Shown here: piece after piece, positions 8,418 through 17,439 of the stretch
Numbering within the stretch: the stretch's first letter is position 1
Layout: the number at the start of each line of letters is the position of its first letter
Assembly (NCBI GenBank): GCA_964526675.1
Contig: CAZGLY010000004.1
Span: 1 to 64,000 of the forward strand
Origin: CAZADA01 sp964526675
GTDB taxonomy: Bacteria; Pseudomonadota; Alphaproteobacteria; Caulobacterales; Maricaulaceae
DNA: 64,000 nt
Reading direction: 5' to 3'
Program-made: the position numbers and the translations under genes
The notes under the pieces: generated by a model
Databases searched by the model: none
What the model saw: only the letters and a program-made list of their open reading frames with translations
Told to the model about the DNA's origin: nothing

Positions 8418-11400
8418 CTAGGGAGCGGGCGCGTGCTCAGCCCCCGCCTCCGCCAGCGCGGCGTTGAAGGGCGCAAGAGCCTCCGCCGTGATCGCGTCAA
8501 GCGCCTGGCGACGCTCCGTCCACGCCGCCTCCAAATCCGCATAGCGCTCCTTTGCGCCCGCTGTCACCGGCAAATCCGCCCGATCCAGCGCGTCAAGCAC
8601 ATGGCGGATCTGAACATCGAGCATGTTCGGCCAGTTGATGTCATCCTCAAACGTCTCGTGCTTGGGCTGGGTGACCGTTTCGATCCAGGCGTCCAGCCGC
8701 TCAATCGCCGCCTCGCCCAAGGCGGCGATCTCCGCGGCGTCCTCATGATCGGCGGTGAACGCGATGTGCGCCTCGATCTGTTCCTGCGCCGCGCGCGCGC
8801 CGTCGACGCCGTCAATCAAGGCGTTCAACAGCGCCGCCGCCTGATCAAGATAGCCCGCCAGTTCGGCGTAATCCTCCGGCGCGGCGTCCACGCGCGGATC
8901 AACCTCCACCGTCAAGCTGGTCTCCGCGGCTTCGCCCGCGACGCCGACGCGCACCGTGTACTCGCCCGGAACCACGCGCGGCCCCCGGAACCCGGCGAAG
9001 AGCCGCACGCCCTCCACGCACGCGATGGGATCGCGCCGCAGATCCCACGTCCACCGGTTTAAGCCCGCCGCCGCCGCCGGGCGCTCAATCGTCAGCGGAT
9101 TGCGCGGATCCGCATTGGCTTCGCGGCAGAGGTCGCTGTCGGTCTCCTCGCTGGTGAGCGTGCGGACCGCCGCGCCGTCCGCGTCCACGATGTCGATGGT
9201 GAGCACAGCCTCGTCCAGCTCCACATCCTCGCCAATAAAGGCGTAGAGCGCCGCCCCGAGCGGCCGCGCGTCCGCCGTCGGATCGCCCGCGCCCGGATTG
9301 CCGGCCCCGCCGGCGTCCCTGGCCGTGACGGCCGGCGCGAAGAGGTGCAGCGCGCTGTCCGCGACGGCGTCCTCCACCTGCCGCAGCACGCTCAAGTCGT
9401 CGAGAAGCCAAAAGCCGCGCCCCTGGGTCGCCGCCACCAACCGGCCCTGGCGGATCTTCAGGTCTGTGATCGGCACAGGCGGAAGGTTGAGCCGGAGGCT
9501 CGACCACCGATCGTCGCCGCCGTCGAACGACACAAACAGACCCGCTTCCGTGCCCGCGAACAGCAAGCCCTCCCGGTCGGGATCCTCGCGCACCACGCGC
9601 ACAAAGGTGTCTTCCGGCAAACCGCGATCGATGCGCCGCCATGTCCGGCCATAGTCGGCGGTTTCATAGATCGACGGCGTAAAGTCATTCGACTTGTACC
9701 CCGCCACCGCGATGTAGGCCTTGGCCGGATCATGGGGCGAGACCTCAATCGCGTTGATGTGGGCCTCGCCGACGCCGCGCGGCGTCACGTTCGTCCAGCT
9801 CTCGCCGCCGTCGCGGGTTAGATGGACCAGCCCGTCGTCGCTGCCGACCCAGATCACGCCGGCTTCGTGCGGGCTTTCGATGATGTAGAAAATCGTGTTG
9901 TAGAACTCCGCGCCGGCCTGTTCATTCGTGATCGGACCGCCGCCGAGGCCTTGTTTCTCCAGATCATTCTTCGTCAGGTCGCCGCTGATTTCCTGCCACG
10001 TCACGCCCCGATCCGTGCTCTTCAAGAGCAGCTGCGCGCCGTAATAAAGCACGCTCGGATCATGCGGCGACGCGATAATCGGCGCGTTCCAATTGAACCG
10101 GTATTTGTGATCACGAACGTTACGGCCGAACACATACTCCGGATAGGGCTTGATCGGGCGCGTGCGCTCCAGCTCAGCGTCGTACTCTGTCAGCGTGGCG
10201 TTGATCGTCGTGGCGTAGATGTAGCGCGGGTTGTCGGGGTCGAAGGCGATGTGGGCGCTTTCTCCGCCGCCGACGGCTTCATAATCGTCCCGCCCGATCG
10301 ATCCGTCGTACGCGTCGCTCTTGATCGCGATGGTGGTGTTGTCCTGCTGCCCGCCATAGACCGTGAAGGGACGGAGATTGTCCGTCGAGACACGGTAGAA
10401 CTGCGCCGTGGGCTGATTGTAAATCGATGACCACGTCGCGCCGCCGTCAAAGGTCACCGTGGCGCCGCCATCATTGGCGTTGATGAAGTTGCGGCCGTCC
10501 TCCGGATTGAACCACATGTCGTGGTGATCGCCGTGCGGCGCGCGCATCGGCGCGAAGCTCTCACCGCCATCGATCGACTTCAACAGCGGCGCGTTCAGAA
10601 TGTAGACCGTGTTCTCATCCTGCGGATCAACATTGATGTGGTTGTAGTACCACGCGCGTCCTTGAATAAGCCGGCTGTCATTGGTGCGATCCCAGCTGTC
10701 GCCGCCGTCGTCGGAGACGAACAGGCCGCCCTCCTCCGCCTCGACGATGGCGTACACTTTCGACGGATCCGACGGCGCCACCGCGACCCCGATTTTGCCC
10801 ACCAGCTCGGGCAGCCCGCCTTCGAGCTTGTCCCAGGTCTCGCCGCCGTCGACGGACTTGAAGATCCCGCCGCTTTCGCCGCCGGACTGAACAAACCAAG
10901 GGCTGCGCCGGTGGTTCCACAGGCCCGCGTAGAGAATGCGAGGGTTCGACGGATCCATCACCAGGTCGGAGGCGCCGGTGTCGGCGTCCACCGCCAGCAC
11001 GTGGCGCCACGTCTCGCCGCCATCGTCGGTTTTGAAGACGCCGCGTTCCTCATTGGGGCCCCAGGGATTGCCCTGAGCCGCCACCCACGCCGTGTCCGGA
11101 TCGGAAGGGTGCACCACAAGCGCGGAGATCTGGCGCGTCGCCTCCAAACCGACATGGGCCCAGCTGGCGCCCGCGTCGGTCGACACATAGACGCCGTCGC
11201 CGTGCGAGGTGGTGACGCCGCGAATGGGGGATTCCCCGGTTCCGACATAAACGACGTTGGGATCCGACGGGGCCACGGCAATCGCGCCGACCGAACCAAC
11301 ATTGAAGTCCGCGTCCGAGACGTTGTCCCACGTTGCGCCGGCGTTGGAGGTCTTCCACACCCCGCCGCCGGTGGCGCCCATATAGTACGTCAGCGGATCG

Positions 11401-11645
11401 CCAATCACGCCGGAGACCGCAACGACCCGCCCGCCGCGATAGGGCCCGATAAAGCGCCATTCCAGACCGTCATAGACGGCCTCGATCCCCGCGGCGTCCT
11501 CCTCGGACTGCGCCGACGCGGCGGCGACCGTCGCGATGGCCATCGCGGCGACCCCAAGGACCGCCGCGCCGCAGCGCGCCGCCGTCCGCCGACGGGTCAA
11601 TCCGTCCGTGTCCGCACCATCCATCGCGTCCGGTCGTGTGGCCAT
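8418..11645 (-). CDS. Exported Asp-box (BNR/sortilin-like) beta-propeller protein
   Basis: A 1075-residue protein with an N-terminal signal (AVLGVAAMAIATVAAASAQ). It contains about eleven Asp-box repeats of the form S-x-D-x-G-x-T-W (TSNAGATW, STDAGASW, TDDGGETW, SVDGGETW, TFDGGATW, STDRGVTW, TRDGGESW and others) spread over the first 750 residues, which predicts one or two large beta-propellers related to VPS10/sortilin proteins. The C-terminal 300 residues hold an Ig-like strand region and a helical tail. Related proteins are often annotated as glycosyl hydrolases, but I see no catalytic motif; binding or scaffolding is equally likely. It lies 104 bases upstream of the M1 gene on the same strand. 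Start chosen at 11645; the frame is open to 11684. Confidence 0.85.
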   Translation of the reverse strand: MATRPDAMDGADTDGLTRRRTAARCGAAVLGVAAMAIATVAAASAQSEEDAAGIEAVYDGLEWRFIGPYRGGRVVAVSGVIGDPLTYYMGATGGGVWKTSNAGATWDNVSDADFNVGSVGAIAVAPSDPNVVYVGTGESPIRGVTTSHGDGVYVSTDAGASWAHVGLEATRQISALVVHPSDPDTAWVAAQGNPWGPNEERGVFKTDDGGETWRHVLAVDADTGASDLVMDPSNPRILYAGLWNHRRSPWFVQSGGESGGIFKSVDGGETWDKLEGGLPELVGKIGVAVAPSDPSKVYAIVEAEEGGLFVSDDGGDSWDRTNDSRLIQGRAWYYNHINVDPQDENTVYILNAPLLKSIDGGESFAPMRAPHGDHHDMWFNPEDGRNFINANDGGATVTFDGGATWSSIYNQPTAQFYRVSTDNLRPFTVYGGQQDNTTIAIKSDAYDGSIGRDDYEAVGGGESAHIAFDPDNPRYIYATTINATLTEYDAELERTRPIKPYPEYVFGRNVRDHKYRFNWNAPIIASPHDPSVLYYGAQLLLKSTDRGVTWQEISGDLTKNDLEKQGLGGGPITNEQAGAEFYNTIFYIIESPHEAGVIWVGSDDGLVHLTRDGGESWTNVTPRGVGEAHINAIEVSPHDPAKAYIAVAGYKSNDFTPSIYETADYGRTWRRIDRGLPEDTFVRVVREDPDREGLLFAGTEAGLFVSFDGGDDRWSSLRLNLPPVPITDLKIRQGRLVAATQGRGFWLLDDLSVLRQVEDAVADSALHLFAPAVTARDAGGAGNPGAGDPTADARPLGAALYAFIGEDVELDEAVLTIDIVDADGAAVRTLTSEETDSDLCREANADPRNPLTIERPAAAAGLNRWTWDLRRDPIACVEGVRLFAGFRGPRVVPGEYTVRVGVAGEAAETSLTVEVDPRVDAAPEDYAELAGYLDQAAALLNALIDGVDGARAAQEQIEAHIAFTADHEDAAEIAALGEAAIERLDAWIETVTQPKHETFEDDINWPNMLDVQIRHVLDALDRADLPVTAGAKERYADLEAAWTERRQALDAITAEALAPFNAALAEAGAEHAPAP

Positions 11646-11787
11646 ATCGTGGATCCGCCTTATCAATCCGCCGCCCCAGATCACCAGACTTTCAGAGAAA
11701 GCGCGCCATGGCTAGCAGCGAGGCCGCTGCGCTTTGCCGGCGCACGCCGGCGCGCTGGCGTCCGCGGCGGGAGCCGTCACGGGTCGG

Positions 11788-12507
11788 CTAGATCTCAATG
11801 ACTTCCGCGCCGTCGCCATCGCCGACAATCACCGTGCGCGCCAAACCGACGAACAAGCCGTGCTCCATAACGCCAGGGATGCGGCGCAACACTTCCGCCG
11901 CCGCCTCCGCGTCGGGAATGTCTCGGCAAGCGCAATCGAGAAGGAAGTGACCGCCGTCCGTCTTCACCGGCCGACCGCCTTGATCCAGCCGGACATCAAT
12001 GTGGGGGTTCTTGCAGCCGGCCTCGGTGAGCGCGTCGAACACCTTCTTCGCCGTGATCGTGAAGCCGAACGGATCGACTTCAACCGGCAGCGCAAACGCT
12101 CCCAGGCGTTGAACCATTTTTGAATGATCGACGATCACGACGAAGTGGTCCGCCGCGTGCGCAATGATTTTCTCGCGCAATAGCGCCCCGCCGCCGCCCT
12201 TGATCAGATTGAAGCTCGGATCCACCTCGTCGGCGCCGTCAACCGCCAGATCCACGCGTTCCGCGTGTTCGATCGGCATCAGCGGCACGCCCGCGGCGTC
12301 GGCGGCCTCGCGGGTGCGCTCCGAGGTGGGGAGGCCGCGGACCTCCAGGCCCGTGTCGCGCATGCGCGAGCCGAGCATCTCGATGAAGATCTCCGCCGTC
12401 GAGCCCGTGCCGAGACCGACAATCATGCCGGACGACACCAGATTCAGCGCGTTCAGCGCCGCGTTCATTTTGGCGCGTTCTTTGACGTCGATGCTCACCG
12501 TGCCCAC
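11788..12507 (-). CDS. rpiA: Ribose-5-phosphate isomerase A
   Basis: RpiA interconverts ribose-5-phosphate and ribulose-5-phosphate in the non-oxidative pentose phosphate pathway. Family motifs are all present: VGLGTGSTAEIFIE (phosphate loop), DGADEVDPS, KGGGGALLREKI with the catalytic Glu, and VEVDPFG. The length of 239 residues is slightly above the usual 220-230 because of a short N-terminal extension. The start is GTG at 12507, six to seven bases after GGGAGG. It lies 91 bases downstream of glmU and may share its transcript. Confidence 0.96.
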   Translation of the reverse strand: MGTVSIDVKERAKMNAALNALNLVSSGMIVGLGTGSTAEIFIEMLGSRMRDTGLEVRGLPTSERTREAADAAGVPLMPIEHAERVDLAVDGADEVDPSFNLIKGGGGALLREKIIAHAADHFVVIVDHSKMVQRLGAFALPVEVDPFGFTITAKKVFDALTEAGCKNPHIDVRLDQGGRPVKTDGGHFLLDCACRDIPDAEAAAEVLRRIPGVMEHGLFVGLARTVIVGDGDGAEVIEI

Positions 12508-12598
12508 TCGCGGCCTCCCTGGCGCGGCCCCCGCCGGAACACCGGTCCTGGGGTGCGTGCGCCCTCGCGGCGGGCGATCCGCCGCGTCCCAAAGCGTG

Positions 12599-13945
12599 TC
12601 ATTCCGCCGCCTGATCCTTGGCGCGGCGCGCTCGAAAACTCACAGCTCCGTCGGCAATCTCCCGCTGCTCGCCGCGCGCGATCGCCAGCGCGTCCGACGG
12701 CACGTCGCCGATAATGGTGGAGCCTGCGCCGATCATGGCGCGCGAACCAATCGTCACCGGCGCCACGAGCGCCGTGTTGGACCCGACAAAAGCGCCCTCC
12801 CCAATCACGGTGCGGTGCTTTGCAAAACCATCGTAATTGCACGTGATCGTCCCAGCCCCGATGTTCGCCTCCGGGCCAATCTCGGCGTCGCCTAAATAAG
12901 TCAGGTGCGAGGCCTTCGCGCCAGCCCCCAAGGTGGCGTTTTTCGCTTCGACAAAATTGCCGACGCGCGCGCGCGGGCCGATGTCCGCGCCCGGCCGCAG
13001 GCGCGCATAGGGCCCCACCTGGGCGTCTTCACGCACGCGACAGCCCTCCAAATGGCAAAACGCGCGGATGACGGCGCCGCGCTCCGCCGCGACGCCTGGC
13101 CCGAACACGACATGCGGCTCCACCGTCACATCGGCGCTGAGTTCGGTGTCGGCGCTGAAAAACACGGTCTCAGGCGCGACGAGCGTGACGCCGGCGTCCA
13201 TCGCGGCCCGACGCGCCCGCCGTTGGAAGGCCGCTTCAACCGCCGCCAGATCGGCGCGGCTGTTGACGCCCAGGACGTCATCGGCCGCCGCGCGCACCAC
13301 GGCCGCCCCCAAGCCGCGCGCGCGCGTCAACGCCGCCAAATCGGTGAGGTAGTACTCGCCTTTGGCGTTGTCGTTCGTGACGAGATCAAGGAGTTCGAAC
13401 ATCAAAGGCCCAGGCGCGGCCAGCACGCCAGAATTGCACAACCGCACCGCAAGCTCGTCCGGCGAGGCGTCTTTGGCCTCCACAATCCGCTCAAGCGCGC
13501 CATCCTGACCCACTATGAGCCGGCCATAGGAACCGGGGTCATCCGGCTCAAACCCCAACACCGCAAGCGACGCGCCGGCGTCCAACGCGCCGAAGGCCTC
13601 CGCAAGCGTTTCAGGACGGATCAACGGCGTGTCGGCGTAGAGCACGACCACCGCGCCTTCATGTCCCGCCAACGCCGCCTGCGCGGCTTGCACCGCGTGG
13701 CCGGTGCCCAGCGGCGGATCTTGCACCGCCACGTCGACCCCCAGCGCGCGCGCCGCCTCGCCGACCTCCGGCCCGTGGGCGCCAACCACGGCGACGATCC
13801 GCGCCGCACCCGCCGCGCGGGCCAAATCGACGCTCCACCTGAGCATGGACTTGCCGGCGACCGCGTGCAGCGGCTTCGGCGTCGCTGAACGCATGCGCGT
13901 TCCCTGACCGGCGGCGAGGATGACGGCGGCGCGGGGCTCAGTCAT
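12599..13945 (-). CDS. glmU: Bifunctional UDP-GlcNAc pyrophosphorylase / glucosamine-1-phosphate acetyltransferase
   Basis: GlmU acetylates glucosamine-1-phosphate and then makes UDP-GlcNAc, the precursor for peptidoglycan and lipopolysaccharide. The N-terminal nucleotidyltransferase domain begins with VILAAGQGTRMRS and includes LYADTPLI and NAKGEYYLTD. The C-terminal half is a left-handed beta-helix of hexapeptide repeats (GPYARLRPGADIG, VGNFVEAKNATLG, ANIGAGTITCNYDG with the active-site region). The 448-residue length is typical. ATG at 13945 follows GGGAAAG. It is divergent from gph. Confidence 0.97.
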   Translation of the reverse strand: MTEPRAAVILAAGQGTRMRSATPKPLHAVAGKSMLRWSVDLARAAGAARIVAVVGAHGPEVGEAARALGVDVAVQDPPLGTGHAVQAAQAALAGHEGAVVVLYADTPLIRPETLAEAFGALDAGASLAVLGFEPDDPGSYGRLIVGQDGALERIVEAKDASPDELAVRLCNSGVLAAPGPLMFELLDLVTNDNAKGEYYLTDLAALTRARGLGAAVVRAAADDVLGVNSRADLAAVEAAFQRRARRAAMDAGVTLVAPETVFFSADTELSADVTVEPHVVFGPGVAAERGAVIRAFCHLEGCRVREDAQVGPYARLRPGADIGPRARVGNFVEAKNATLGAGAKASHLTYLGDAEIGPEANIGAGTITCNYDGFAKHRTVIGEGAFVGSNTALVAPVTIGSRAMIGAGSTIIGDVPSDALAIARGEQREIADGAVSFRARRAKDQAAE

Positions 13946-14007
13946 AGGTCTTTCCCAAAAGGGTGAGCGGCCAAGGGTCGGCGAGAGAACCATGAGGTGT
14001 GTAAACG

Positions 14008-14742
14008 ATGGATGCTGCGACGGCGAGAGGGGACGCGCGCACGCCGCTTCAGGGCGCTGTGATCCTGTTTGATCTCGACGGAACGTTGGTGGACACCGCG
14101 CCGGACCTCGTGGCGGCCCTCAACGCCGCGCTGGCCGAGATCGGATTGCCGCCCTGTCCGCTTTCGGATGTGCGCGCCATGGTGGGGCGCGGGTCGCGGG
14201 CGATGATTTATCGGGGCTTAGCGCGGGTGGGGACCGCTCTGCCCGAGCCGGCGATCACCGCGCTTCAGCGCCGGTTTCTTACAGCCTATCGGGGGGCCAT
14301 CGCCGTTGAGAGCCGGATCTATCCCGGGGTGGAGGCCGCGCTGGACGCGCTCAGCGCCGACGGCGCGGAACTGGCCGTCGCCACCAACAAGCCCGATGAC
14401 CTCGCCCACGCGCTCTTGCGCGCGCTCGCGCTTGAGCACCGCTTCGCACGCGTTGTGGGCGCCACGCGGGCGCCGCGCCGCAAACCGGACGCCGCGCATC
14501 TGCGCGCCGCCGCCGGCGAGGCGGGCGTCGCGCGCGCCGTGATGATCGGCGACAGCCCCGTGGACGCCGCCGCGGCCCGCGCCGCGGGCGTCCCCATTAT
14601 CCTGCTGCGCCATGGCTACAGCGAGACGCCGGTGGACACCCTCGGTGCGGACGCGGTGATCGACGGATTTGATCAAGTGCCGGCGGCCGTCGCGTTGGCG
14701 TTGGCCCGCCAGCGCCAACCGGGGCCGACAAACGCCCGTTAG
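14008..14742 (+). CDS. gph: Phosphoglycolate phosphatase (HAD superfamily)
   Basis: A 244-residue HAD hydrolase predicted to remove phosphate from 2-phosphoglycolate. Motif I is LFDLDGTLVDT with the nucleophile and acid/base Asp pair, motif II is VATNKPDDL, and motif III/IV is GDSPVDAAAARAAG. The cap insertion between motifs I and II fits the Gph/PGP subgroup. Its start is ATG at 14008 after ATGAGGTGTG. It is convergent with the next gene, and the two stop codons share bases 14740-14741. Substrate is inferred from subfamily resemblance; related HAD phosphatases can be broad. Confidence 0.88.
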   Translation: MDAATARGDARTPLQGAVILFDLDGTLVDTAPDLVAALNAALAEIGLPPCPLSDVRAMVGRGSRAMIYRGLARVGTALPEPAITALQRRFLTAYRGAIAVESRIYPGVEAALDALSADGAELAVATNKPDDLAHALLRALALEHRFARVVGATRAPRRKPDAAHLRAAAGEAGVARAVMIGDSPVDAAAARAAGVPIILLRHGYSETPVDTLGADAVIDGFDQVPAAVALALARQRQPGPTNAR

Positions 14743-14984
14743 GACTGCTGATGCTGCGGGCTGCGGCGCACAAGCACCCGCGGCTCCATTTCCGGCGAGA
14801 TGCGGCGTGGCAAGCCGTTGACCATGTCCGACCGCACATCCGTGCGCGCGGACCGCATCGCCGGCAAGAAGCCCGCTTCGATCAACTTCACGTCCACGTC
14901 ATACCCGCGCTCGCGCCAGTACGCTTCAATCTTCAGTTTCAACCGGCTCGCGCCTTCGCCGGTGCACCAATCCCCCGCCGACAT
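14739..14984 (-). CDS. Small conserved-looking protein of unknown function (81 aa)
   Basis: The protein starts MSAGDWCTGEGASRLKLKIE and continues with YWRERGYDVDVKL, SDMVNGLPRR and MEPRVLVRR, a compact alpha/beta pattern without signal or membrane segment. I chose ATG at 14984 because GGAGGAG lies just before it; the ATG at 14996 has no such site. I have a sense that small proteins of this type recur beside central-metabolism genes in alphaproteobacteria, but cannot name a family. The stop is shared with the convergent gph stop region. Confidence 0.7.
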   Translation of the reverse strand: MSAGDWCTGEGASRLKLKIEAYWRERGYDVDVKLIEAGFLPAMRSARTDVRSDMVNGLPRRISPEMEPRVLVRRSPQHQQS

Positions 14985-15342
14985 GGGCTCCTCCATTCGT
15001 CATGAGGCGGCCAAGCGCGGTGTGTACCGAGCGGCCCCGGAGTGTGGACTGCAAGCGGCGCGCCAAAAGCCGCCGCGCTTGTTAAAAACGCACGCCTCCA
15101 GCGACGGCAAGAATGCGACGCAAATTTGGCGTTGGCATCCCAAAAAAGAATCACAAACTGTTTCGCGATTGCATCAAAACGGCGCAGTGCGCAGCGCGCC
15201 TGCTTGATCTCGGCCGCCGCGGGCAATTCTCCTATTGCGCGAAGTCTTGGAGCGGGTTCTCGGTTAAGGCTAACAACGCGGGGGTCCGCGCGTCTTGCCA
15301 AGCGCGACCCGGCGGCGTACACACCGCGCTCGCGTTGGCGGC
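14985..15342. other. Gene-poor stretch before tRNA-Val
   Basis: About 360 bases with no convincing gene. It should carry the promoter of the 81-residue protein near the left end and that of tRNA-Val near the right. Around 15115-15185 the sequence is AT-rich for this genome. At 15051-15078 there is an imperfect inverted repeat (AAGCGGCGCGCC ... GCCGCCGCGCTT) with internal mismatches and no T-run. I see nothing else that can be supported. Confidence 0.5.
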
Positions 15343-15417
15343 GGGCGGTTAGCTCAGCGGGAGAGCACCTCGTTCACACCGAGGGGGTCACTGGTTCAAT
15401 CCCAGTACCGCCCACCA
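15343..15417 (+). tRNA. tRNA-Val (CAC)
   Basis: A complete cloverleaf. The acceptor stem GGGCGGT pairs with ACCGCCC, the D-arm is GCTCAGCGGGAGAGC, the anticodon stem-loop is CCTCG-TTCACAC-CGAGG with anticodon CAC, and the T-arm is CTGGTTCAATCCCAG. The CCA end is encoded (15415-15417). It reads GTG codons. Confidence 0.97.
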
Positions 15418-15564
15418 TCGCACACGGCGCGCGGCGCGCCGCGCACGTTCCGGCCACATTCGCCGCCGCCCGCGACACACTCCCACAATGTGGTCTCGCG
15501 AAAACGCCCGCCGTGCTCGCGCGTCAGGACGCGCGGAGGCAGATCGTGTTTGAGGAGCGACCCC

Positions 15565-16005
15565 ATGATGTTGAGAGTAACCACCGCCTTTGCCGCGTTC
15601 GTGACCACGCTCGCCGGCGGCGTAATCGTGAGCCCGGCCCAGGCGCAACCCGCCGACCGCGACCCGCACGCGCTGTTCGCCCAAGCCGATGCGAACGGCG
15701 ACGGCGACGTCGCATGGCAGGAAATCATCGACATGCGCACGGCGATGTTCGGCCGCCTCGATCGCAATGGCGACGGCGTGGTCGACGCATCCGACCGTCC
15801 CCGGCCCGCGCGGTTCGGCAAGCGGTTCGATGAAGGCTTCACCAATCTGAAGAACCAGTTCGACGCCGACGAAGACGGGCGCGTCGCGCGTGCGGAAATG
15901 ATCGAGGCGCCCTCCCCCGCGTTTGAAGCGGCGGACGCCAACAGCGATGGCGTGTTGGACGCCGACGAGCTCGCGGCGGTCAGGAGCGCCAGCGACGCGG
16001 AATAG
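15565..16005 (+). CDS. Exported EF-hand calcium-binding protein
   Basis: A 146-residue protein with a Sec signal (MLRVTTAFAAFVTTLAGGVI, cleavage probably near PAQAQ). The mature part has four EF-hand loops: DANGDGDVAWQE, DRNGDGVVDASD, DADEDGRVARAE and DANSDGVLDADE, each with Asp/Asn at the ligand positions and most with Gly at position 6. It should bind calcium in the periplasm. The start at 15565 follows GAGGAGCGACCCC; an ATG three bases later is also possible. It stands between tRNA-Val and the convergent histidine kinase gene. No enzymatic domain is visible. Confidence 0.87.
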   Translation: MMLRVTTAFAAFVTTLAGGVIVSPAQAQPADRDPHALFAQADANGDGDVAWQEIIDMRTAMFGRLDRNGDGVVDASDRPRPARFGKRFDEGFTNLKNQFDADEDGRVARAEMIEAPSPAFEAADANSDGVLDADELAAVRSASDAE

Positions 16006-16050
16006 CGGCAGAACGCCGCCTTGGGCTTGGGCCGCCGCGTTCGCGACGGC

Positions 16051-17439
16051 TCACGCCGGGGCGCTCAGGGGCAGCTGGATCGTCGCTTCAAGGCCTCCAT
16101 CCGGACGGTTGCGCACGCGGATGTCGCCGCCCAAAGCGAGCACAGTGTTGCGGGCGATGTGCAGGCCAAGACCGTGTCCGCCGGTGGCTGCGTTGCGCGA
16201 TCCCTCAAGACGCACCAGCGGGTCGAACACGCGCTCCTGGTCGGCTTCGGGGATGCCTGGCCCCTGGTCGGCGATGATGATGGCGCACTCCGCGCCATCC
16301 ACCTGAAGCCGCACATCCGCGCGTTCGCCGTACCGCACCGCGTTCTCGACGACGTTGCGGACCGCGCGTCCAAGCTCCTCCGGCCAACCCCGGACGATCG
16401 GACGTTGCGCGGGTTCTTCAAACGCCACGGGCAAGCCGAGGTCGGCGACGTCATCGCACACCGCGCTGACGAGACCCACGAGATCGATCGCCTCGATCGG
16501 GTCGCCGGCGTCGCCCGCGGACGCCGCGCGCAACGCCGCCTCCGTCAAGCGTTGCAGCTCATTGAGGGCGCGCGCCATCCGGCGTCGGTCATGCTCGTCC
16601 GCCAACAACTCCACCCGCACGCGCAACGACGTCAGCGGCGTGCGTAAGTCGTGGCCAATCGCCGCCAACAGAGCCTTCTGGCTGGAGAGCGTCGCGTGCA
16701 GCCGCGCGCCCATGACGTTGAACGCCGATTGCGCGCGGCGCAGGTCCACCGGTCCGTACACGCGCACGGGCTTGTGCTCTTCGCCCGCGGTCAGGCGTTC
16801 GGCGGCTTGCGTGAAGGCCCGGAACGGCCGCGCAACGCGCCGCGCGACCAACGCCGCCGCCAACGCCACCGCAAGCAGCGAGGTCGTGAGAAACACCGCA
16901 ATCGGCGGCGAGGGCGGCCAAAAGCGCGGCTGCGGCCGCACCGCGATGTTGACCCACTCGCCGGGGCGCACCTCCACCGCGCAGTGCAGCAACCCATAGT
17001 GACCTTGGCGCGCCGGCTTCTCCATCGGGCCCGGCAGATACTGCTCGACAAGCAGATCAACGCCCGTCAGCCAGGCCCAAAGCTCCCGCTCGGGCTCGAA
17101 GCCCGCGCTGCGGCGCAGCCGCGCCTCCAAATCCGCATCGCGCGCGGCGCCCGGGACAAAGAACGGCTCATCCGAAATCCACACGCCCAACACCGCCGAG
17201 TTGAAGGGGATCGTCTTCAGCGCGCGCTGGTCGGGCGTCAACGCCCTCACTTGCCGCAACGCGGCGGCGGCGTAGGCGCTTTGCGCGTGATGAAGGGTCC
17301 GCGCGATGATCCGGTCGAGATGCGTTTGCATCGCGACGAACATCACGCTGTGGGACACCAACAACGCGGTGGCGATCACCACCACCATCCGACCGGTCAA
17401 CGTGTCGAAGCGCGCGAGCTTGTTTCGAAGCGACCCCAT
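16051..17439 (-). CDS. Sensor histidine kinase (EnvZ/OmpR class)
   Basis: A 462-residue membrane kinase. It has an N-terminal membrane segment (MVVVIATALLVSHSVMFVAM), a periplasmic sensor of about 140 residues, a second membrane segment (IAVFLTTSLLAVALAAALVA) and a HAMP linker. The HisKA box is AIGHDLRTPLTSLR with phospho-acceptor His263. The ATPase follows with N-box NVVENAVRYGE, G1 IADQGPGIPEAD and G2 GGHGLGLHIARN. It starts at 17439 in a TGATG overlap with the response regulator stop, so the pair is translationally coupled. It lies downstream of the RND efflux genes and may sense a pump substrate or envelope stress; that role is inferred. Confidence 0.93.
   Translation of the reverse strand: MGSLRNKLARFDTLTGRMVVVIATALLVSHSVMFVAMQTHLDRIIARTLHHAQSAYAAAALRQVRALTPDQRALKTIPFNSAVLGVWISDEPFFVPGAARDADLEARLRRSAGFEPERELWAWLTGVDLLVEQYLPGPMEKPARQGHYGLLHCAVEVRPGEWVNIAVRPQPRFWPPSPPIAVFLTTSLLAVALAAALVARRVARPFRAFTQAAERLTAGEEHKPVRVYGPVDLRRAQSAFNVMGARLHATLSSQKALLAAIGHDLRTPLTSLRVRVELLADEHDRRRMARALNELQRLTEAALRAASAGDAGDPIEAIDLVGLVSAVCDDVADLGLPVAFEEPAQRPIVRGWPEELGRAVRNVVENAVRYGERADVRLQVDGAECAIIIADQGPGIPEADQERVFDPLVRLEGSRNAATGGHGLGLHIARNTVLALGGDIRVRNRPDGGLEATIQLPLSAPA

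Noticed and set aside
15051..15078. Inverted repeat as a terminator or small RNA
   Set aside because: The stem has internal mismatches and no T-run follows on either strand.
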